NCBI GenBank assembly: GCA_036270095.1
Contig: DATBDE010000056.1
Coordinates: 1-35,959, forward strand
Reading direction: 5' to 3'
Origin: DATBDE01 sp036270095
GTDB taxonomy: Bacteria > Actinomycetota > Thermoleophilia > Solirubrobacterales > Solirubrobacteraceae
Length of the DNA: 35,959 bases
The position numbers and the translations under genes were made by a program. The notes under the pieces were generated by a model. The model did not search any database. It was not told where the DNA came from and saw only the letters and a program-made list of their open reading frames with translations. Each line of letters opens with the position of its first letter. Position 1 is the first letter of the stretch. Below are positions 23,158 to 32,533 of this stretch, piece after piece.

Positions 23158-23425
23158 GGTGCGGCGCCCGCGGCGCGCCCGAAGCGTACGCCCCTGACTA
23201 CCCGGAGCCGCACGGTCGCGGCGGCTCAGGGCCCGGTGGGGTCGCGATGGCGACCAGGCGCGCCCCTCGGCAAGCGCGGCGCCGGTGCCGACGGCGTGGT
23301 CCCGGGACGCGGACGTTGTTCGGGTCCGACCGAAATGTCTAGGCAATGCCGAGGAATCTGAGCTTCCGGGCATCGCGTAGTGCGAAGGGCTCCCGGACCG
23401 AATGCCTATGCAATGCTTATGCATA
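23158..23425. promoter_or_regulatory. Divergent regulatory region between the HTH-TOBE gene and modA
   Basis: A 268-bp gap. Near modA there are two similar 13-base sites, TAGGCAATGCCGA (23340-23352) and TATGCAATGCTTA (23407-23419), identical at 10 of 13 positions and each centred on the odd palindrome GCA-A-TGC. The second lies in an unusually AT-rich island that also contains TGCATA and CATAAT (23422-23427) and runs into the modA start. A potential stem TCCGGG/CCCGGA (23365-23370 and 23392-23397) sits between the sites. I propose the 13-base sites as operators for the adjacent regulator. I cannot make the region fit the Moco riboswitch consensus. Confidence 0.5.
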
Positions 23426-24205
23426 ATGGCGCCCCTCAGACCTCGCGTCCCGTGGGTCCTGGCCGTGCTCGCGCCCGTGCTCGCGGTGGCCGGCTGCAGC
23501 AGCAGCGGCGGGGGCGGCGGTTCGACGCCGACGCTGACGGTGTCCGCGGCGGCGTCGCTGAAGGACGCCTTCACGACCTGCGCGCAGTCGTTCAAACAGG
23601 CCAAGCTCAAGTTCAGCTTCGCCGGGTCGGACCAGCTCGCCGCGCAGATCCGCCAGGGCGCGAGCCCGGACGTGTTCGCGTCGGCGAACACCAAGCTGCC
23701 TGACCAGCTCGCCGTCGAGGGCAAGTTGTCCAAGCCCCAGGTCTTCGCCGGCAACAAGCTCGTGATCGCGGTCCCGCAGGACTCGAAGATCACCGGGCTC
23801 GCCGACCTCGAGAAGCCCGGAACGTCGATCGTCATCGGCGACGCGAGCGTGCCGATCGGCTCCTACACGCGCGAGGTGCTCGGCCGCCTGCCGCCCGCGC
23901 AGGAGAAGGCCATCCTCGCCAACGTCAAGTCCGAGGAGTCCGACGTGGCCAGCATCGTCGGCAAGCTCACCCAGGGCGCGGCCGACGCCGGCTTCACCTA
24001 CGTGTCCGACGTCAAGGGCACCAAAGGCCAGCTCAAGGCCGTCGACCTGCCCGCGAACCTCCAGCCCAACGTGGCCTACGGGGCGGGAATCGTCAACGGG
24101 ACGCCGAACACGAAGGAGTCCCAGGCCTTCATCGACGACGTGATCTCAGGCTCCTGCAGCAAGGTCATGCAACAGAACGGGTTCCTTCCGCCGCCCAACG
24201 CGTGA
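23426..24205 (+). CDS. modA: Molybdate ABC transporter substrate-binding lipoprotein ModA
   Basis: A 259-residue periplasm-facing lipoprotein. Signal peptide with lipobox LAVAGC (19-24), a Ser/Gly linker, then a type II binding-protein fold: LTVSAAASLKDAF, FSFAGSDQLAAQI, GASPDVFASAN, NKLVIAVP, GDASVPIGSY and AYGAGIVNGT, all typical ModA segments involved in oxyanion binding. In-frame ATGs at 23402 and 23408 are possible, but the one at 23426 gives a standard basic-hydrophobic-lipobox signal; none has a clear ribosome binding site, so a leaderless mRNA is possible. First gene of modABC, overlapping modB. Confidence 0.93.
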   Translation: MAPLRPRVPWVLAVLAPVLAVAGCSSSGGGGGSTPTLTVSAAASLKDAFTTCAQSFKQAKLKFSFAGSDQLAAQIRQGASPDVFASANTKLPDQLAVEGKLSKPQVFAGNKLVIAVPQDSKITGLADLEKPGTSIVIGDASVPIGSYTREVLGRLPPAQEKAILANVKSEESDVASIVGKLTQGAADAGFTYVSDVKGTKGQLKAVDLPANLQPNVAYGAGIVNGTPNTKESQAFIDDVISGSCSKVMQQNGFLPPPNA

Positions 24206-25008
24206 GGCGTCGGCTGGCCCGGGCGGGGGCGCGGCTGTTCCCGGTCGCGCTGATCGTCGCCGTCGCGGTGGCGCTCGTCTTCCTGGCCCTGCCGGTCATC
24301 GCGATCTTCACCGACGTCAGCCCGAAGGAGCTGATCGACAGCCTCGACGACGACACCACCGTCGACGCGCTGAAGCTGAGCCTGCAGACCACGCTGACGG
24401 CACTGGTGATCATCCTCGTGATCGGGACGCCGGTGGCCTGGGCGCTGGCCACCCGCCGATTCCGCGGCAAGCAGATCCTCGAGACGATCATCGAGCTGCC
24501 GCTGGTCATGCCCCCGGCCGTCGCGGGCATCGGCCTGCTGGCCGCGCTCGGGCCCAAGGGGATCCTCGGCCCGCTGTTTGACTCGCTCGACGTCCAGCTC
24601 GTGTTCCAGACCGCGGGCGTGGTCGTGGCCCTGACCTTCGTGGCCAGCCCGTTCTACCTGCGCCAGGCCCAGGCCGCGTTCTCGACCCTCGACCGCTCGC
24701 TGCTCGAGGCCTCGCGCACGCTCGGCGCCAGCGAGGCGCGCACGTTCGGGCGCGTCGCCTGTCCGGTGGCGTTCCCCAGCCTGCTCTCCGGCGCGGCGCT
24801 CGCGTGGGGCCGGGCGCTGGGCGAGTTCGGGGCCACGCTCGTGTTCGCGGGCTCGTTCCAGGGCGTGACCCAGACCGCCCCGCTGGCCATCTACGCCCAG
24901 TTCGGCACCAACTTCCCCGGCGCGCTCGCGCTGGCGGCGGTGCTGGTGTGCTTCAGCATCGCCATCCTGGGCGGGGTCAAGCTGCTCGGCAGGCTGCAGC
25001 CGACATGA
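24202..25008 (+). CDS. modB: Molybdate ABC transporter permease ModB
   Basis: A 268-residue integral membrane protein, GTG start overlapping the modA stop (GTGA). Five to six hydrophobic segments are visible, beginning at residues 13-36, and the cytoplasmic EAA loop reads EASRTLGASEARTFGRVACPVAFPSL in outline, ending with GRALGEFGATLVFAG, which is highly characteristic of ModB. It forms the channel with ModC energising transport. Its stop overlaps the modC ATG. Confidence 0.94.
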   Translation: MRRRLARAGARLFPVALIVAVAVALVFLALPVIAIFTDVSPKELIDSLDDDTTVDALKLSLQTTLTALVIILVIGTPVAWALATRRFRGKQILETIIELPLVMPPAVAGIGLLAALGPKGILGPLFDSLDVQLVFQTAGVVVALTFVASPFYLRQAQAAFSTLDRSLLEASRTLGASEARTFGRVACPVAFPSLLSGAALAWGRALGEFGATLVFAGSFQGVTQTAPLAIYAQFGTNFPGALALAAVLVCFSIAILGGVKLLGRLQPT

Positions 25009-26081
25009 GCGGCAACGGGCTCGAGGTCACCGCCAAGGCGCAGCTCGGCCAGACCGAGCTCGACGTCTCCGTGCGCGTGGAGGCCGGGCGCTGCCTGGCC
25101 CTGGCCGGCCCGTCGGGGGCGGGGAAGACCAGCGTGCTGCGCGCCGTGGCCGGCCTGCTCCGCCCGCACGAGGGCGTGGTGCGCTGCGGCGATGAGGTGT
25201 GGCTCGACACCGCCACGGGCGTGTCCCGCGCCCCCGACCGGCGCCGCGTCGGCTACCTGTTCCAGAACTACGCCCTGTTCCCGCACCTGCGGGGCTGGCA
25301 GAACGTCGCCTACCCGCTGCGCGGCCAGAAGCGGAAGGAGCGGCGCGCGCACGCGGTCGAGCTGCTCGAGCGCTTCGGGGTCGGGCACCTGGCCGACGTG
25401 CGCCCGGGCACCTACTCCGGCGGCGAGAGCCAGCGGGTGGCACTCGCGCGCACGCTCGCGCGCGACCCCATGGTGCTGCTGCTCGACGAGCCGCTGTCGG
25501 CGCTGGACGCGCGCACGCGGGCCAGCGCCGGGCGGACGCTGAAGACCACGCTGGGGGAGAGCGAGGTCCCCACGCTTGTCGTCACCCACGACTTCAGCGA
25601 GGCCGCCCTGCTCGGCGATGAGATCGCCGTCATCGACCACGGCCACATCCTTCAGCACGGCACCGCCACCGCGCTGGCCGCGGCGCCCGCGTCGACCTTC
25701 GTGGCCGACTTCACCGGCGCCGTCGTGCTGGCCGGCGTCGCGTCGCCGGGCCCGGACGGCCTGACCGCCGTGGACATCGGCGACGGCGTCACCGTCTTCA
25801 GCACCGCCCAGGGAGCGGGCGACGTGGGCGCCAGCGTCTACCCCTGGGAGATCGCGCTCGTCCCCGTCGACGCCCCCGTGACCGGGTCGGCGCAGAATCG
25901 GCTGGAGGGCCGGGTGGTGTCGAGCACGACGATCGCCAACCGCCTGCGCGTGACCGTCGACGCCGGCCAGCCGGTCACGGCCGAGGTCACCGACCCCGGC
26001 GCACAGGCCGTCGATCTGGCCGTCGGGAAGCCGATCGCGCTGACCTGGAAAGCTTCCGCTACCAGGCTGATCGAGCGCTGA
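25005..26081 (+). CDS. modC: Molybdate ABC transporter ATP-binding protein ModC
   Basis: A 358-residue ABC ATPase. Walker A GPSGAGKT (about 35-42), Q-loop FQNYALFPHL, signature YSGGESQRVALARTLA, Walker B VLLLDEPLSALD and the switch His in VVTHD are all intact. The C-terminal part (about 290-355) contains a TOBE-like domain (NRLEGRVVSSTTIANRLRVTVDAG), as in ModC proteins that sense intracellular molybdate. ATG overlaps the modB stop. The gene ends only 9 bases before the promoter of the next transcription unit, which makes the CO dehydrogenase enzyme that needs the molybdenum. Confidence 0.95.
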   Translation: MSGNGLEVTAKAQLGQTELDVSVRVEAGRCLALAGPSGAGKTSVLRAVAGLLRPHEGVVRCGDEVWLDTATGVSRAPDRRRVGYLFQNYALFPHLRGWQNVAYPLRGQKRKERRAHAVELLERFGVGHLADVRPGTYSGGESQRVALARTLARDPMVLLLDEPLSALDARTRASAGRTLKTTLGESEVPTLVVTHDFSEAALLGDEIAVIDHGHILQHGTATALAAAPASTFVADFTGAVVLAGVASPGPDGLTAVDIGDGVTVFSTAQGAGDVGASVYPWEIALVPVDAPVTGSAQNRLEGRVVSSTTIANRLRVTVDAGQPVTAEVTDPGAQAVDLAVGKPIALTWKASATRLIER

Positions 26082-26090
26082 GCGGGCTGC

Positions 26091-26126
26091 TTGACGTCCG
26101 TTGCGGCCGCAACTAAGGTCGGCCGC
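26091..26126 (+). promoter_or_regulatory. Sigma-70-type promoter with operator-like inverted repeat for the cox transcription unit
   Basis: TTGACG (26091-26096), a 17-base spacer and TAAGGT (26114-26119) make the best promoter match in the window. The -10 box lies between the arms of a perfect inverted repeat: GCGGCCG (26103-26109) and CGGCCGC (26120-26126), centre-to-centre 17 bases. Predicted transcription start about 26126, 35 bases before the first ATG. Since all genes from 26161 to 34460 overlap or nearly abut, this may be the main promoter for the whole CO dehydrogenase operon. The arms are likely a binding site for a dimeric regulator. Confidence 0.65.
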
Positions 26127-26160
26127 TCCAGGGTTTGAGCAGGAGGAAGGGGAACAACAG

Positions 26161-26418
26161 ATGGTGATCGCGAGCTCCGGTGACTGGACGCTCGGCATCG
26201 TGTTGGGCCTGGTGGTGATCCTCGTCGCCGCGGTGATCGTCATCACGATCGTGCTGCTCGCGACCCGGATCTCCGGTCAGGCCAAGACCGCCGCGCTGGC
26301 CGTCAACCAACTGCGCGACCAGACCGCGGACCTCAACGGCGTCGCGCGCATCAACGACTCCGGCGTGCGCATCCTGCATGCGGCGCGCGCGCTGCGGAAG
26401 GTGGCGGTGGGCAAATGA
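26161..26418 (+). CDS. Small single-pass membrane protein 1 of the cox leader cassette
   Basis: 85 residues. One hydrophobic segment (10-34, LGIVLGLVVILVAAVIVITI) is followed by TRISGQAK and a predicted cytoplasmic amphipathic tail (VNQLRDQTADLNG ... LHAARALRKVAVGK). AGGAGG at 26141-26146 followed by AAGGGG gives a strong ribosome binding site. First gene after the promoter at 26091. The basic residues after the membrane helix predict N-out/C-in. The post-helix pattern R-I-x-G is shared with the next proteins. No database family comes to mind; the position in front of coxM suggests a role in CO dehydrogenase attachment or assembly. Confidence 0.8.
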   Translation: MVIASSGDWTLGIVLGLVVILVAAVIVITIVLLATRISGQAKTAALAVNQLRDQTADLNGVARINDSGVRILHAARALRKVAVGK

Positions 26419-26702
26419 CCGTCCTCGCGACCACGGGACCGACCTTCTGGACCATCGCGCTCATCATCGGCCTCGTGGCCGCGCTGATCGTCGCGGTCCT
26501 GCTCGTGATCCTCGTCAACACCGTGCGGCGGATCGAAGGCTCGGTCGACGACCTGCTGACCATCGCCGGCGGCGTGGCCGAGAACACCGCCTACATCCCG
26601 CAGCTGCAGGCCACCGCTCCCGTCCTCGGCCAGATCGTCGACGAGGCGGTCGTCCAGGACGGCTACATGAACGCCCTCACCGACGGATTCGACGGCAAAT
26701 GA
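26415..26702 (+). CDS. Small single-pass membrane protein 2 of the cox leader cassette
   Basis: 95 residues, ATG overlapping the previous stop (ATGA). Hydrophobic helix 11-34 followed by VRRIEGSVDDLLTIAGGVAE, and a tail with QLQATAPVLGQIVDEAVVQDGYMNAL. Begins MTVLA like protein 5 of the cassette. The tail reads as heptad-like helices that could form a coiled coil with the other members. Function unknown. Confidence 0.8.
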   Translation: MTVLATTGPTFWTIALIIGLVAALIVAVLLVILVNTVRRIEGSVDDLLTIAGGVAENTAYIPQLQATAPVLGQIVDEAVVQDGYMNALTDGFDGK

Positions 26703-26977
26703 GCAAGCACGACACCCTCATCCTCCTCAGCGTCATCCTCGCCGTGGTCGTGATCGCGGTGCTGGCCGTGGCGCTCATCCTCGTCCGCCAGGGCCTCACC
26801 CGGATCTCACAGGGGCTGGCCACGCTGGCCGGCGCTCTCGAGTCGGTCGAGTCCGAGCACCTCAAGACGCTCGAGCCCGCCGTCAAGGCCATCAACGCCC
26901 AGTTCGACACCATCGTCGCCGCCTTCCCCGGCATCGCGAAGAAGGCGGCGATCGTGGCCGAGAGGAGGCCACGATGA
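26699..26977 (+). CDS. Small single-pass membrane protein 3 of the cox leader cassette
   Basis: 92 residues, ATG overlapping the previous stop. Hydrophobic helix 6-29 (LILLSVILAVVVIAVLAVAL), then VRQGLTRISQGLATLAGALE and a long helix ESEHLKTLEPAVKAINAQFDTI. The TRISQG after the helix repeats TRISGQ of protein 1. The tail has the regular Leu/Ile/Val spacing of DUF948-like or methyl-accepting-type helices, but no enzyme motif. Function unknown. Confidence 0.8.
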   Translation: MSKHDTLILLSVILAVVVIAVLAVALILVRQGLTRISQGLATLAGALESVESEHLKTLEPAVKAINAQFDTIVAAFPGIAKKAAIVAERRPR

Positions 26978-27252
26978 CGCTGTTCTGGATCGGCAGCCTG
27001 CTCGTCGCACTGGTGGTCCTGCCCGTGGTGATCCTGCTGCTGCACGGGGTGCTGACCGCTGCTCGCAGCATCGAGCCCAGCGTGGACCGCATCGCCGCCG
27101 TCACCGCGGAGGCGTCCAAGGACCTCGACGCCGTGCCGCTCCTGCTCGCCACGCAGGAGCACGTCAGGACGACGGTCGCGGTGGTGGCGGACTACGGCGG
27201 CTCGCTCGACGTCATCCTCGACGACGCGCCCGCGCAGGAGGTGAAGGCATGA
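26974..27252 (+). CDS. Small single-pass membrane protein 4 of the cox leader cassette
   Basis: 92 residues, ATG overlapping the previous stop, with AGGAGG 5 bases upstream (26963-26968). Hydrophobic helix 3-26, then LTAARSIEPSVDRIAAVTAEASKDLD, similar to RRIEGSVDDLLTIAGG of protein 2. The tail ends in an acidic segment LDVILDDAPAQEVKA. No known domain. Confidence 0.8.
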   Translation: MTLFWIGSLLVALVVLPVVILLLHGVLTAARSIEPSVDRIAAVTAEASKDLDAVPLLLATQEHVRTTVAVVADYGGSLDVILDDAPAQEVKA

Positions 27253-27869
27253 CCGTCCTCGCGATGTCGGCCCCCGGCGCGATCATGCTCGTCGGGGTCG
27301 TCCTCATCATCCTCGCGCTGGTCGTCTACCTGGTGTCGGTGATCGTCTCCCTGCGCAAGATCGCCGGCGGCCTGGACACGACGATCGGCAACGTGGGCGA
27401 GATCCTCGAGAAGACCAAGCCGGTCAGCGAGGTCGTCCTCGACATCAACAAGAACCTCGACGCGGGCGTCGACCTGCTCGAGGGCCTGCTGGTCAATAAG
27501 GCGGGCCTGATCGACGCCATCGGCCTGATCGACGGGCTGTACCCGGGCGCGGCCGCCGACGGCCTGCGCAACTTCCCGGAGAGCAAGGACATCGTCGCGC
27601 CGCGCATCTCCGAGGTCTACACGCGCGGGACGCTCACGCTGGCGCGGCTCGGCCGCGAGGCGCCGATCGCGCTCGGCAACCCGGCCGGGCCTGCGCTGCG
27701 TAATGTCGAGAGTGGAAGCCTTGCCGCGCGCCTGCTCTACCCGGAGGCCCGTCAGTCATTCCCCGAGCACCTGGAGCGGTCGCCGGTGATCGGCAGCGAC
27801 AGCCCGGTCCAATACGAGCAGCGCGACGACATCGGCAAGCCGCGCAAGCGCCTGCCGGACAAGACCTGA
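27249..27869 (+). CDS. Membrane protein 5 of the cox leader cassette, with extended soluble tail
   Basis: 206 residues, ATG overlapping the previous stop, AGGAGG 7 bases upstream. Hydrophobic helix 10-34, then SLRKIAGGLDTTIGNVGEIL, the same layout as the other four, but with a tail more than 100 residues longer that contains GLIDAIGLIDGLYPGAAADGL, TRGTLTLARLGR and a charged, Pro-rich end (SDSPVQYEQRDDIGKPRKRLPDK). It ends 14 bases before coxM. The long tail would reach furthest into the cytoplasm and is the likeliest contact with the CoxMSL complex, which is inference. Confidence 0.8.
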   Translation: MTVLAMSAPGAIMLVGVVLIILALVVYLVSVIVSLRKIAGGLDTTIGNVGEILEKTKPVSEVVLDINKNLDAGVDLLEGLLVNKAGLIDAIGLIDGLYPGAAADGLRNFPESKDIVAPRISEVYTRGTLTLARLGREAPIALGNPAGPALRNVESGSLAARLLYPEARQSFPEHLERSPVIGSDSPVQYEQRDDIGKPRKRLPDKT

Positions 27870-27883
27870 AAGGACTCCTCGCC

Positions 27884-28759
27884 TTGCAGACCCCGGCCTC
27901 CTTCGAGTACGAGCGCGCGACCAGCCTGGACGGCGCAATCGCGGCGCTCAACGAGCGCGGGGCAAACGCACGCGTCATCGCCGGCGGGCACAGCCTGCTG
28001 CCGATGATGAAGCTCCGGCTGGCGAGCCCCGAGCACCTGGTCGACATCAACGACCTGGCCGAGCTCGCCTACATCCGTGAGGAGGGGGACGAGGTCCGGA
28101 TCGGCGCGCTGACCCGTCACGTCGACCTGCTGCGCTCCGACCTGCTGGCCGAGCGCTTCCCGGTGTTCCGCGACGCCGAGAACGTGATCGCCGACCCGGT
28201 CGTGCGCAACCGCGGGACCCTCGGCGGCTCGCTCTGCCAGGCCGACGCCGCCGAGGACCTTTCGGCCGTGTGCTCGGCGCTCAAGGCGAACGTCGTCATC
28301 CGCGGCAGCGGGGGCGAGCGGGTCGTGGGCATGGACGAGTTCCACCTCGGCCCGTACATGACCGCGGTCGGATCCGGCGAGATCCTCACGGAGGTCCGGA
28401 TCGGCGTGCGGCCGGGCGCGGGCAGCGCCCACGAGAAGGTCGAGCGGCGGGCGGGCGACTGGGCCATCGCCGCGGCGTCGGCCGCGGTGTGGATCGAGGG
28501 CAACGCGATCGCCGACGCCGGTATGGCGCTGGCCGCGGTCGGGCTCACGACCAGCCACCTCGACCGGGCCGAGGAGCTCCTGCGCGGCAAGCCCCCGAGC
28601 GACGAGGTCCTCGACCAGGTCGCGACCATCGCCTCCGAGGACTGCACGCCGATGCCCGACGGCCGCGGGCCGGTGGACTACAAGCGCCACCTCGCCGGCG
28701 TTCTCGCCAAACGCGCCCTGCAGCGCGCGACGTCCCGCGCCCTGCACCAGGAGGCCTGA
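27884..28759 (+). CDS. coxM: Carbon-monoxide dehydrogenase medium subunit (FAD-binding) CoxM
   Basis: 291 residues. The FAD-binding motifs AGGHSLLPMM (33-42) and TLGGSLCQAD (112-121) match CoxM (canonical AGGxS and TxGGxLx). It carries electrons from the CoxS clusters to FAD and on to quinone. The start is TTG 27884, with AAAGGA about 10 bases upstream; homologues start at this point. The gene order coxM-coxS-coxL is that of form I CO dehydrogenases. CoxS starts 1 base after its stop. Confidence 0.95.
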   Translation: MQTPASFEYERATSLDGAIAALNERGANARVIAGGHSLLPMMKLRLASPEHLVDINDLAELAYIREEGDEVRIGALTRHVDLLRSDLLAERFPVFRDAENVIADPVVRNRGTLGGSLCQADAAEDLSAVCSALKANVVIRGSGGERVVGMDEFHLGPYMTAVGSGEILTEVRIGVRPGAGSAHEKVERRAGDWAIAAASAAVWIEGNAIADAGMALAAVGLTTSHLDRAEELLRGKPPSDEVLDQVATIASEDCTPMPDGRGPVDYKRHLAGVLAKRALQRATSRALHQEA

Positions 28760-28760
28760 C

Positions 28761-29237
28761 ATGAACGTGACCATGACCGTCAACGGCCAGGAGGTCACCC
28801 GCGACGTCGAGCCGCGGATGCTGCTCGTGCACTTCCTGCGCGACACGCTCGACCTGACCGGGACCCACTGGGGCTGCGACACGTCGAACTGCGGCGCGTG
28901 CGTCGTGCACCTCGACGGCAAGGCCGTCAAATCGTGCACGGCGCTCGCCGTCATGTGCGACGGCCATCGCGTCGATACCGTGGAGTCGCTCGAGAAGGAC
29001 GGCGAGCTCGACCCGATCCAGCAAGGATTCCACGAGCAGCACGCTCTTCAGTGCGGCTTCTGCACGCCGGGCATGATCATGACCGCGCGCGCGCTGCTCA
29101 ACGAGAACCCCAATCCGACCGACGAGGAGATCCGCATCGCGATCTCCGGCGGCATCTGTCGCTGCACCGGCTACAAGAACATCGTGAGCGCCGTGCGCTG
29201 GGCGGCCGAGCACGAGCGCGCAGGACAGGAGGCTTGA
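28761..29237 (+). CDS. coxS: Carbon-monoxide dehydrogenase small subunit (2x[2Fe-2S]) CoxS
   Basis: 158 residues. The plant-ferredoxin-type N-terminal domain has Cys39, Cys44, Cys47 and Cys59 (WGCDTSNCGACVVH ... KSC), and the C-terminal helical domain has Cys98, Cys101, Cys133 and Cys135 (CGFCTPGM and CRCTGYKN), giving both expected [2Fe-2S] clusters. AGGAGG at 28749-28754 is 6 bases before the ATG. Electron relay between the Mo site in CoxL and FAD in CoxM. Confidence 0.97.
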   Translation: MNVTMTVNGQEVTRDVEPRMLLVHFLRDTLDLTGTHWGCDTSNCGACVVHLDGKAVKSCTALAVMCDGHRVDTVESLEKDGELDPIQQGFHEQHALQCGFCTPGMIMTARALLNENPNPTDEEIRIAISGGICRCTGYKNIVSAVRWAAEHERAGQEA

Positions 29238-29240
29238 CGC

Positions 29241-31621
<2,381 letters not shown>

Positions 31622-31625
<4 letters not shown>

Positions 31626-32533
31626 TCACCGGCGACGCGGCGGGCGAGATCCGGGCCGTGGTCCCGGATGTGGCGACGCTCGCCCAGCGCCTCGCCGCGG
31701 TCGACTACCTGGTCGACCAGGGGTTGGCGATGTCGCTGTTCCTCAGCCTCCGGCTGCCCCAGCCGCTGCTGCTCGAGGGCGAGGCCGGCGTGGGCAAGAC
31801 CGAGGCGGCCAAGGCCGTCGCCCAGGTGCTGGACACGCCGCTCGTGCGCCTGCAGTGCTACGAGGGCATCGACGCCGCCGAGGCGCTGTACGAGTGGAAC
31901 TACCCGCGCCAGCTCCTCAGCATCCGGCTGGCCGAGTCCAGCGGGCGCGCGCTCTCAGAGCAGGAGCTGTTCGGCCCCGACTACCTCATCCGCCGCCCGC
32001 TGCTGCGCGCGCTCGAGCACCCCGGCCCGCGTCCGGCGGTGCTGCTCATCGACGAGATCGACCGCGCCGACGACGACTTCGAGGCGTTCCTGCTCGAGCT
32101 CTTGGGCGAGGCGGCGGTGACCATCCCCGAGCTCGGCACCATCCGCGCGACGCATCCGCCGGTGATCGTGCTGACCTCGAACCGCACGCGCGACCTGCAC
32201 GACGCGGTCAAGCGCCGCTGCCTCTATCACCGCATCCCGTACCCGTCGCCCGAGCGCGAGGTCGAGATCGTGCGCCGGCGGGTCAAGGGCGCGTCGGAGA
32301 CGCTGGCGGTCCAGGTCGCCAATGCCGTCGCGCGCATGCGCGACAGCGACGTCCAGAAGCCGCCGGGGATCGCCGAGGCGATCGACTGGCTCTCGGCCCT
32401 GGACCTGCTCGGGGTGGAGCGCCTGGACGTCGAGACCGTGGACGAGACGCTGGGGACGGTGCTCAAGTACAGCGAGGACCAGGAGGTGATCCGCGCGGCC
32501 GGCCTGGACCAGCTCGTGCGCAGCGGTGACTGA
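31622..32533 (+). CDS. coxD: CoxD, MoxR-type AAA+ ATPase
   Basis: 303 residues. Walker A GEAGVGKT (53-60), Walker B LLIDEID (141-147), a sensor-like VLTSNRTRDLHDAVKRRC, and a C-terminal lid. In A. carboxidovorans CoxD is a chaperone-like ATPase required for sulfur and copper insertion into the CoxL active site; this role is assumed here from context and similarity. ATG overlaps the coxL stop (ATGA) and the next gene, coxE, overlaps by 8 bases. Confidence 0.93.

Noticed and set aside
23158..23425. Moco (molybdenum cofactor) riboswitch upstream of modA
   Set aside because: A short stem is present but I could not fit the paired elements or conserved loops of the Moco RNA; the protein-operator explanation is simpler.
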